Origin: an uncultured bacterium
Lineage (GTDB): Bacteria > Bacteroidota > Bacteroidia > CAILMK01
Length of the DNA stretch: 64,000 nt
Reading direction: 5' to 3'
Assembly: GCA_903829945.1 (NCBI GenBank)
Contig: CAIKRV010000086.1
Location: forward strand, 1-64,000
Shown: positions 58,383 to 64,000 of the stretch, piece by piece
How positions within the stretch are numbered: the stretch's first letter is position 1
Layout: every line of letters starts with the position of its first letter
Position numbers and translations under genes: made by a program
The notes under the pieces: model-generated
The model's database searches: none
Seen by the model: the letters and a program-made list of their open reading frames with translations, nothing else
What the model was told of the DNA's origin: nothing

Positions 58383-58453
58383 AGTTGCGGATCTTTTGCT
58401 TATGGTTTTTAGATGGTTTTTTTTCCATAGGTTTGAGACCGCAACTTTTTTTT
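58383..58453 (+). terminator. Structured terminator after the RND pump operon
   Basis: An 8-bp outer stem AGTTGCGG/CCGCAACT closes a loop of about 48 bases that holds an inner TATGG/CCATA hairpin, followed by eight T. The T-run and placement after the last pump gene fit termination; the long loop is unusual and could instead be a small RNA 3' end. Confidence 0.6.
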
Positions 58454-59153
58454 ATTTATAATGAAAGGTTTTAGGCAGTCTCAGTTTTGAAAGCAAAGTA
58501 TTTTGCAATATCCATTGCCCTTGAGGGTTTTTCCAATATAAATTACATTCTTCTTTTTGTTCATGGTGTCCTATAGAAATGCTATAAGTAAATAGCGCCA
58601 TTTTATTATTATTGAAGAATATAGGATGCGACATATCAAGTCTTCCTTTAACATGCAATTGATTTTGGATGATGGACAAAGAATCAGGTTCCAATTTATT
58701 TCCCAGTTCATTTAAAAAATCTTGATCTTGCTGTTTAGTCATAATTTTTCTGCCACCGGTATTTTCTGCATTCCATGGGGAAATATTATTTAATAGAAAC
58801 TGCTGGTAAATTCTGATTAAATCGGAATCCCCTACCCTTATAGTATAATTATTACTAAATTTTTGTTTTAAGGAATTCGTATCTAAGCCATTACTAACTT
58901 TTATCATGGAAATTAGTCCCTGAGTAATTAAATTAACATCTTGGAAACCAATATCCTTTGCTTGCTCACAAATAATAAGACCATCAAAGTCCTTTTTAGA
59001 AAAAACAATTTGAATTAGAAAAGATCTTTCCAAATCAGGTGTAAAATTAAATTTTACGTTGTTTTCCTCATTTACAGGTTTATTTAAAGAAGATTGACAT
59101 CCAAAAAACAATAAGAAAATGGACGCAAGGGGTAAGAATCCGAATTTGAACAT
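58452..59153 (-). CDS. Hypothetical lipoprotein
   Basis: 233 residues. The signal peptide ends in the lipobox LFFGC; the mature protein follows with QSSLNKPVNEENN. No family recognised. Several segments (FDGLIICEQAKDIGFQDVNLI, LFTYSISIGHHEQKEECNLYW) suggest a mixed alpha/beta domain. I prefer the second Met (MFKFGFLP) over MQIP four codons upstream, but both work. Convergent to the TolC gene. Confidence 0.65.
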   Translation of the reverse strand: MFKFGFLPLASIFLLFFGCQSSLNKPVNEENNVKFNFTPDLERSFLIQIVFSKKDFDGLIICEQAKDIGFQDVNLITQGLISMIKVSNGLDTNSLKQKFSNNYTIRVGDSDLIRIYQQFLLNNISPWNAENTGGRKIMTKQQDQDFLNELGNKLEPDSLSIIQNQLHVKGRLDMSHPIFFNNNKMALFTYSISIGHHEQKEECNLYWKNPQGQWILQNTLLSKLRLPKTFHYK

Positions 59154-59279
59154 AGGAATTTGCATTTAGGAATTAAAGCAAAAACCCAACCAAAGCAAGT
59201 TTAATGACAAGCAAATAAAGGTTTTGAATAAATACAAAACCTTCATTTGCACTATTAATTTGCAGAATTAAATATTTTA

Positions 59280-59504
59280 TTATTTAGACTTGGCCTTTTG
59301 AGCCTTCTCCAAATCGTTAAAATATTTTTTAGTTTCTTGAATGGAAACTCTAACTTCTTGAGCTAAATCTTTTACATCCTGCATAGCATGCCTTAATCGA
59401 GTACCTGCCGCATGATTATTTTTCTCATAAAATTTATCAAAATCCTTTTCAAGACTTTTGACTAAATTCAGTAGCTCATTGTACCTATTTACTCTCATAT
59501 ACAT
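59280..59504 (-). CDS. Histone H1-like (Hc1-type) small protein
   Basis: 74 residues, helical, mixed charge with a Lys/Ala-rich end (KAQKAKSK). The pattern YNELLNLVKSLEKDFDKFYEK, then AAGTRLRHAMQDVKDLAQEVR, matches the short Hc1-like proteins found widely in Bacteroidota and Chlamydiae, thought to bind DNA. It probably acts in nucleoid organisation. The start could be this ATG or the Met two codons later. Not obviously in an operon. Confidence 0.75.
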   Translation of the reverse strand: MYMRVNRYNELLNLVKSLEKDFDKFYEKNNHAAGTRLRHAMQDVKDLAQEVRVSIQETKKYFNDLEKAQKAKSK

Positions 59505-59597
59505 TAAATAATTAAAATCAAAATAAAGGGAAAGGACTACCCTTCCAGATAATCTGTTCCTTGGTGTGGTGAAGCGAGAGAAATTTATACGTTAGGA

Positions 59598-60839
59598 TTA
59601 AACTTCTAAAACACTGGCATATTCATATTTTTTTTCAGCAAGTTTTTTGGCTACTTCTGAAAATGAATCCAATGTTTGTTGAACGTCTTCTAACGTGTGG
59701 GCAGCAGTAGGGATGAGTCTTAGCATGATTTGACCACGTGGAATCACAGGATAAACTACAATAGAGCAGAAAATATTATGATTTTCGCGCAAATCCATAA
59801 TTAGGTTGGTGGCCTCGCCAAGGGTTCCGCTTAAAAAAATAGGAGTAACCGGGGTATTAGTTTTACCTAAATTAAAACCCCTTTCACGCAATCCACTTTG
59901 TAAAGCATCCACAATGGTCCATAGTTTGGTTCGTAAAGATGACTCATTACGTAATAATTCCAAACGTTTTAGATCACCAATTACCAATGGCATTGGTAAT
60001 GATTTGGCAAATATTTGAGAACGCATATTATAGCGTAAATATTCAATAATTTGGTTGGAGCTGGAAATAAAGGCACCAATACTTGCCATAGATTTAGCAA
60101 ATGTTGAAAAATAAATATCAACATGTTCTTGAACATTTTGATGTTCATCTGTTCCGGCACCGGTAGGGCCCATGGTTCCAAATCCATGAGCATCATCAAT
60201 CATCAGTCTAAAATTGTATTTGCTCTTTAAAGCAACAATTTCTTTTAACTTACCTTGATCACCGCTCATTCCAAAAACTCCTTCAGTAATAACTAAAATA
60301 CCTCCGGTTGTCTCATCAATAATATTTTGTGCTCTTTTGAGCTGTTTTTCAAGATTATCAATATCATTATGCATAAAGGTATAGCGTTTGCCTTGATGCA
60401 AACGTACCCCGTCAATAATACAAGCATGAGACTCGGAATCATAAATTACTACATCATGTCTATCAAGGAGCGCATCAATAGCTGATATAATTCCTTGATA
60501 ACCATAATTCAACAAAAACGTATCTTCTCTTTTAACAAATGTTGATAATTCGCGTTCCAATTGTTCGTGATGATCGCTATTACCGGACATCATTCTAGCA
60601 CCCATTGGAGAAGCCAAACCATAGGTAGCCCCGGCTTCAGCATCTACTTTACGAACTTCAGGATGATTGGCAAGACCTAAGTAATTATTTAAACTCCAAA
60701 TAAGCATTTCTTTGCCGCGAAATACCATCCTATTTGAAATTTCCCCTTCCAATTTAGGGAAAGTAAAATACCCATGTACACTTTTAGCATGTTGGCCAAG
60801 AGGGCCACGATTATTCTTTATTTTTTCGAAAATGTCCAT
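59598..60839 (-). CDS. Serine palmitoyltransferase-like PLP enzyme (alpha-oxoamine synthase family)
   Basis: 413 residues. The PLP lysine lies in STFAKSMASIGAFI, closer to bacterial serine palmitoyltransferases than to 2-amino-3-ketobutyrate ligase or BioF (which read GTxGKAxGxxG). The PLP-ring His and Asp are in YDSESHACIIDG and MIDDAHGFGTMG. SPT condenses serine with palmitoyl-CoA to start sphingolipid synthesis, a known feature of Bacteroidota. I chose MDIFEKIKNN; a longer frame overlaps the promoter. BioF or Kbl activity cannot be excluded from sequence. Confidence 0.85.
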   Translation of the reverse strand: MDIFEKIKNNRGPLGQHAKSVHGYFTFPKLEGEISNRMVFRGKEMLIWSLNNYLGLANHPEVRKVDAEAGATYGLASPMGARMMSGNSDHHEQLERELSTFVKREDTFLLNYGYQGIISAIDALLDRHDVVIYDSESHACIIDGVRLHQGKRYTFMHNDIDNLEKQLKRAQNIIDETTGGILVITEGVFGMSGDQGKLKEIVALKSKYNFRLMIDDAHGFGTMGPTGAGTDEHQNVQEHVDIYFSTFAKSMASIGAFISSSNQIIEYLRYNMRSQIFAKSLPMPLVIGDLKRLELLRNESSLRTKLWTIVDALQSGLRERGFNLGKTNTPVTPIFLSGTLGEATNLIMDLRENHNIFCSIVVYPVIPRGQIMLRLIPTAAHTLEDVQQTLDSFSEVAKKLAEKKYEYASVLEV

Positions 60840-60860
60840 TTCTATACAGTAAAATCGGGG

Positions 60861-60868
60861 CAAAAATA
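60861..60868 (-). promoter_or_regulatory. -7 element of the SPT-like gene
   Basis: TATTTTTG on the minus strand, exact TAnnTTTG, about 18 bases from predicted start to the chosen ATG. It overlaps the alternative upstream start, arguing against it. Confidence 0.45.
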
Positions 60869-61016
60869 AGAGATTTACCTGAGCAAAACTAAATTCATTA
60901 ATATTTTATGGAAATTTGAATGGATTCTAAAGTTCAATGGACCATAGCAAACATAAGAAGTAACATCCTTAGTCCTATCTTCGTCTATGAAAATGAACCA
61001 TTAAATCAATGAAAAC

Positions 61017-61048
61017 TTGGAAATTTTCAATAAAAATCACTATCTTTG
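61017..61048 (+). promoter_or_regulatory. Promoter of the bamD-rpoZ-coaBC operon
   Basis: TTGG at 61017 and TATCTTTG at 61041-61048, spaced 20-21 bases. Predicted start about 7 bases before the bamD ATG at 61059. It rules out the longer bamD frame. Confidence 0.65.
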
Positions 61049-61058
61049 CTGTTTGCAT

Positions 61059-61871
61059 ATGCTAAGTAAAAAACTCCTGTATATCATTGCGTTAGCTATT
61101 TTAGTCACCTCTTGTAGTTCCTACCAGAAGGCCTTAAGGAGCGATGATGTTGGAATGAAATACAAAATGGCGGAAGGTTTTTACAAAAAAGGTGATTATC
61201 AGAGAGCCGCTCCATTATATGATGCCTTAGTTCCTTTGTATAAAGGTACGGCAGAAGGTGAAATGATTTATTTTAAATACGCAGATTGCTATTACCATTT
61301 AGGGGATTATATGCTATCAGCCTATCATTTTAAGTATTTTGCTGAATCCTTTCCATTAAGTTCAAAGTCGGAAGAAGCCTTTTATATGTATGCATACAGC
61401 CTATATCAGGAATCACCGGCCATAGACCTTGACCAAAGTAGTACCAAAAAAGCAGTAGATGCATTTCAATTATTTATTGACAAATACCCAAGTTCAAAAA
61501 GAGTAGAACAGTGCAATAAATTAATAGATGAATTAAATGCCAAATTGGAGCAAAAGCAATTAAATAATGCGATGCTCTATTTTAATATTATGGATTATAA
61601 ATCCGCAACATGGGCATTAAAGCAGTATTTGACTGATTATCCTAATAGTTCACAAAGAGAGGAAATTGAGTTTAATATTGTACAATCTGCCTTCTTTTTG
61701 GCAAAAAATAGTGTAGAACGAAAAAGAGAAGAAAGATATTTAAACACATTGCAATATTGCACAGATTTTAAGGATAAATATCCTAAATCAAAATTCACTA
61801 AAGCAGTGGAAGTTATTAATAATCAGAGTAATATTAATATTCAAAAACTTAAAGCTAAGTTACATGACTAA
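61059..61871 (+). CDS. bamD: Outer membrane assembly lipoprotein BamD
   Basis: 270 residues. Lipoprotein signal with LVTSCSSYQ, followed by tetratricopeptide-like helical repeats (AEGFYKKGDYQRAAPLYDAL, YADCYYHLGDYMLSAYHFKYF, FIDKYPSSKRVEQCNKLIDEL). It belongs to the BAM complex that folds outer-membrane proteins. The repeats and the order bamD-rpoZ-coaBC-DUF4835 are standard in Bacteroidota. rpoZ starts inside its last codons (8-base overlap). Confidence 0.95.
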   Translation: MLSKKLLYIIALAILVTSCSSYQKALRSDDVGMKYKMAEGFYKKGDYQRAAPLYDALVPLYKGTAEGEMIYFKYADCYYHLGDYMLSAYHFKYFAESFPLSSKSEEAFYMYAYSLYQESPAIDLDQSSTKKAVDAFQLFIDKYPSSKRVEQCNKLIDELNAKLEQKQLNNAMLYFNIMDYKSATWALKQYLTDYPNSSQREEIEFNIVQSAFFLAKNSVERKREERYLNTLQYCTDFKDKYPKSKFTKAVEVINNQSNINIQKLKAKLHD

Positions 61872-62187
61872 ACAAATTCCATTGGAAGTTATTCCAAGAG
61901 ATCTACGTCAAATTGAAGACAAAAGTGGCAACATTTATGAGTCTATTGCTATCATTAGCAAAAGAGCAAACCAAATTTCTCACAATCAAAAGGAAGAACT
62001 TCACGCAAAATTGGCTGAATTTGCTCCTGCAACTGATAATTTGGAGGAAGTATTTGAAAATAGAGAGCAAATTGAAATCTCTACTTATTATGAAAAGCTT
62101 CCAAAGTCCAGTATTGTTGCAACAGAAGAATTTACGGATAATGAAGTTTACTTCAGAAATCCACATACCAACAAAGAAAGCAAATAA
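61864..62187 (+). CDS. rpoZ: RNA polymerase omega subunit (Bacteroidota type)
   Basis: 107 residues. NIYESIAIISKRANQIS matches the omega signature (helix with a KRAxQI core). The tail is acidic (EEFTDNEVYF). It stabilises the RNA polymerase beta-prime subunit. It overlaps the bamD end by 8 bases and is followed without a gap by coaBC. Confidence 0.88.
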   Translation: MTKQIPLEVIPRDLRQIEDKSGNIYESIAIISKRANQISHNQKEELHAKLAEFAPATDNLEEVFENREQIEISTYYEKLPKSSIVATEEFTDNEVYFRNPHTNKESK

Positions 62188-62718
62188 TTGAAGGTTCTTT
62201 TAGGCGTAACCGGTAGCATTGCTGCTTATAAAGCAGCAATTTTAACACGCCTTCTGATAAAGAATAATCACGAAGTAAAAATTATTCTTACGGAAAGCGC
62301 TAAAGATTTTGTTACGCCTTTAACTCTTGCAACCTTATCAAAAAATCCCGTTGAAAGTGGTTTTTTTGATAAAAATTCAGGAGTTTGGGTCAACCATGTG
62401 CAATTAGGCGAATGGGCAGATCTAATGCTCATTGCTCCGGCTAGCGCCAATACAATTGCTTCTATGGCCAACGGCATATGTAATAATTTACTTTTAGCTA
62501 CTTTTTTAAGTGCAAGATGTCCCGTTTTAATTGCACCGGCCATGGATAGAGATATGTATTTACATTTTTCAACACAGAAAAATTTAAAATATCTTTCCGA
62601 TAATAAAGTAACTATCATTGCCCCTGAAGATGGGGAATTGGCAAGTGGAATTTTTGGTATGGGCCGCATGGCTGAACCTGAAAGCATCATTGAAATTTTA
62701 AATTTTCATTTATCTTAA
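62188..62718 (+). CDS. coaBC: Phosphopantothenoylcysteine decarboxylase part of CoaBC (upstream half of a frameshifted gene)
   Basis: 176 residues with a TTG start directly after the rpoZ stop. Flavoprotein domain of CoaBC: LLGVTGSIAAYKAAILTR at the start, NHVQLGEWADLMLIAPASANTIASMANGICNNLL, and PAMDRDMYLH, with the substrate clamp near LASGIFGMGRMAEPE. The frame stops at a TAA exactly where the linker to the CoaB half should be, while the continuation sits one frame away. A missing T (TCTTAAG for TCTTTAAG) would explain it. CoaBC is normally essential. Confidence 0.88.
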   Translation: MKVLLGVTGSIAAYKAAILTRLLIKNNHEVKIILTESAKDFVTPLTLATLSKNPVESGFFDKNSGVWVNHVQLGEWADLMLIAPASANTIASMANGICNNLLLATFLSARCPVLIAPAMDRDMYLHFSTQKNLKYLSDNKVTIIAPEDGELASGIFGMGRMAEPESIIEILNFHLS

Positions 62719-63368
62719 GTTTATCAGGAAAACGCGTTTTAATAACCGCTGGTCCAACTTATGAACCAATAGATCCCGTTCGTTTTATTGGCAATCATTC
62801 CAGTGGAAAAATGGGCTTTGCTTTAGCCAATCAAATGGCTGAAAATGATGCTAAAGTAATACTAATTACTGGTCCGGTTCATTTAAGTATCAGTCATCCG
62901 AATATTACGAGAATTAATATTGTAAGCGCCGAAGAGATGTACCAATCTTGTGTTAATGTTTTCCCTAGTTGCGATATTGCTATCATGTGTGCTGCAGTAG
63001 CTGATTACAGACCTCTTAATCCTAGTCCTGAAAAGATAAAAAAAACTGATTCCGAGCAACTTGTAATTCATTTAGAAAGGAATAAGGATATTTTGGCTGA
63101 ATTAGGTTCACTAAAAAATACGCATCAAATTTTAGGGGGATTTAGTTTAGAAACCCATAATGAAGAAAATTTCGCCTTGGATAAATTAAAGCGTAAAAAT
63201 TGTGACTTTATCGTTTTAAATTCATTAAAAGACGAAGGTGCCGGTTTTGGCGCAGATACCAACAAAGTAAGTATTTATTCCAAAGGTGGAACAATTGAAC
63301 ATTTTGCTTTAAAATCAAAAGAAAATGTTGCCAAGGATATTGTAGCATTTATCCAAAATAATTTTTGA
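62694..63368 (+). CDS. coaBC: Phosphopantothenate--cysteine ligase part of CoaBC (downstream half)
   Basis: Continues the gene in the other frame: GKRVLITAGPTYEPIDPVRF, NHSSGKMGFALANQMA (nucleotide-binding), then VAAVADYR and ADTNKVSIYSK, the CTP- and substrate-binding parts of CoaB. No ATG, GTG or TTG precedes GPTYEPID in this frame, so the half cannot be translated alone with its nucleotide site intact from a usual start; the first ATG (62811) falls after it. It therefore depends on the frameshift being an error, a programmed -1 shift or a non-standard start. Confidence 0.86.
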   Translation, partial: NFKFSFILSLSGKRVLITAGPTYEPIDPVRFIGNHSSGKMGFALANQMAENDAKVILITGPVHLSISHPNITRINIVSAEEMYQSCVNVFPSCDIAIMCAAVADYRPLNPSPEKIKKTDSEQLVIHLERNKDILAELGSLKNTHQILGGFSLETHNEENFALDKLKRKNCDFIVLNSLKDEGAGFGADTNKVSIYSKGGTIEHFALKSKENVAKDIVAFIQNNF

Positions 63369-63411
63369 AATACCTTTCAAAATTTAACAGTCATTAATAC
63401 TAATTTAGTAA

Positions 63412-63443
63412 TTTGCACGTTTCAAGGATAAGAATTATCTTTG
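63412..63443 (+). promoter_or_regulatory. Promoter of the DUF4835 gene
   Basis: TTTG (63412-63415), a 20-base spacer, then TATCTTTG (63436-63443): the cleanest TTTG-N20-TAnnTTTG promoter in the window. Predicted leader about 20 bases. Confidence 0.75.
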
Positions 63444-63466
63444 TTATAATTAGTCTTTTATACCTC

Positions 63467-64000
63467 ATGAGAAGCACCCTACTGATTGCATTTACCTGTA
63501 TCCTTGTAAGTTTCTCCACTTTAAAAGCACAGGAACTTTATTCTACTGTTACGGTAATTTCCCCTACCATTCAGCAAACCCCAACTATGAAAAGCACATT
63601 TAAGACTTTAGAATCGAGTATTCGTGAGTTTTTAAATACCAAGAGCTGGACCGGAGATGTTTATCAACCCACTGAAAGAATAGAATGTCAATTTTTAATT
63701 ACCGTAAATTCTTATGATGTAACTACAGGAACCTTTTCTGGTACCATGCAAATATCTTCTAATAGACCGGTTTATGGTTCCAATTACAATTTAAGCTTAT
63801 TAAATATCTTAGATCGTGATATAAATTTTAAATATGTTGAATTTCAACCTATAGATTATGTGGAAGGGACTTATATTAATGACTTATCTTCCATTTTGGC
63901 CTATTATGCCTATCTAATTATCGGTATGGACTTTGACTCCTATGTAGAATATGGAGGCACACCTGCTTATACCAAAGCCGTTTCAATTGTCAATTCAGCG
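63467..64000 (+). CDS. DUF4835 family exported protein, 5' part (3' end outside window)
   Basis: 178 residues before the window ends, with no stop. A signal peptide (LLIAFTCILVSFSTLKAQ) is followed by ELYSTVTVISPTIQ, ESSIREFLNTKSWTGDVYQPTERIECQFLITV and the YVEFQPIDYVEGTY region, all characteristic of DUF4835, which in Bacteroidota usually sits directly downstream of coaBC. Relatives are linked to the type IX secretion or gliding apparatus, but the function is not firmly known. The frame is open to the last base and uses an ATG. Confidence 0.88.
   Translation, partial: MRSTLLIAFTCILVSFSTLKAQELYSTVTVISPTIQQTPTMKSTFKTLESSIREFLNTKSWTGDVYQPTERIECQFLITVNSYDVTTGTFSGTMQISSNRPVYGSNYNLSLLNILDRDINFKYVEFQPIDYVEGTYINDLSSILAYYAYLIIGMDFDSYVEYGGTPAYTKAVSIVNSA

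Overview
The window is a gene-dense, AT-rich stretch of a Bacteroidota chromosome. I cannot place it below phylum with certainty; the gene set fits the Chitinophagia/Sphingobacteriia side. The evidence is an LpxC-FabZ fusion, the T9SS regulator PorX next to tsaE and ald, the Bacteroidota-restricted families IPExxxVDY, DUF4835 and DUF1543, an Hc1-like histone, an SPT-like sphingolipid enzyme, and promoters with the phylum's TTTG / TAnnTTTG elements instead of TTGACA/TATAAT. No phage, IS element, CRISPR array, tRNA or rRNA was found. Almost everything is housekeeping.

Layout. 1-2.4 kb: 3' part of purB, then a lone nuoF with its own promoter and terminator. 2.4-9.0 kb: minus-strand operon DUF1543 / YiiX-like hydrolase / lipoprotein / Rieske ferredoxin, a secreted hypothetical protein, lysS with an outer-membrane protein, proline dehydrogenase, and a small orphan. 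9.1-13.4 kb: lepA, an M61 peptidase, and a DinB/YfiT-like gene broken by an in-frame stop. 13.4-16.6 kb: porX-tsaE-ald (minus). 16.8-21.9 kb: HD hydrolase, lpxD, lpxC-fabZ, lpxA and an ABC ATPase, a lipid A block with start/stop overlaps. 22-28.7 kb: pirin, DUF1569, TerC, NlpC/P60, a cysteine-less thioredoxin-fold protein, an alpha/beta hydrolase and a DPP III-like peptidase. 28.7-36.7 kb: purH-mreB-mreC-mreD-pbp2-rodA (cell elongation) and purN, all minus. 36.8-45.3 kb: a GT2 gene, then a TPP riboswitch and the thiamine operon thiS-C-(TenI-like)-D-E-G-H plus an E1/rhodanese fusion. 45.3-50.8 kb: acpP-fabF-rnc (minus), an IPExxxVDY gene with pyk, an RRM protein with a glycine-rich tail, and an SRPBCC protein. 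51-58.4 kb: an orphan E2 acyltransferase and a tripartite RND pump. 58.4-64 kb: a lipoprotein, the histone-like protein, SPT, then bamD-rpoZ-coaBC and the start of a DUF4835 gene.

Most worth a second look: (1) rnc has no ATG, GTG or TTG start; it follows fabF in the same frame after the fabF stop, and the best start is ATT. (2) A 43-codon leader ORF lies between the predicted RND-pump promoter and the adaptor gene and ends in an ATGA overlap with the adaptor start. (3) coaBC is split by a one-base frameshift and the DinB-like gene by one stop codon. (4) Three terminators share an unusual nested GCAT-A7 / T7-ATGC architecture. (5) Many predicted promoters sit so close to start codons that the mRNAs should be leaderless or nearly so. 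(6) The thiamine operon pairs two ThiE-family proteins with a ThiF-rhodanese fusion that lacks part of the usual zinc site. No clearly new multi-gene system was identified. Functional calls rest on motifs recognised by eye, without database searches.
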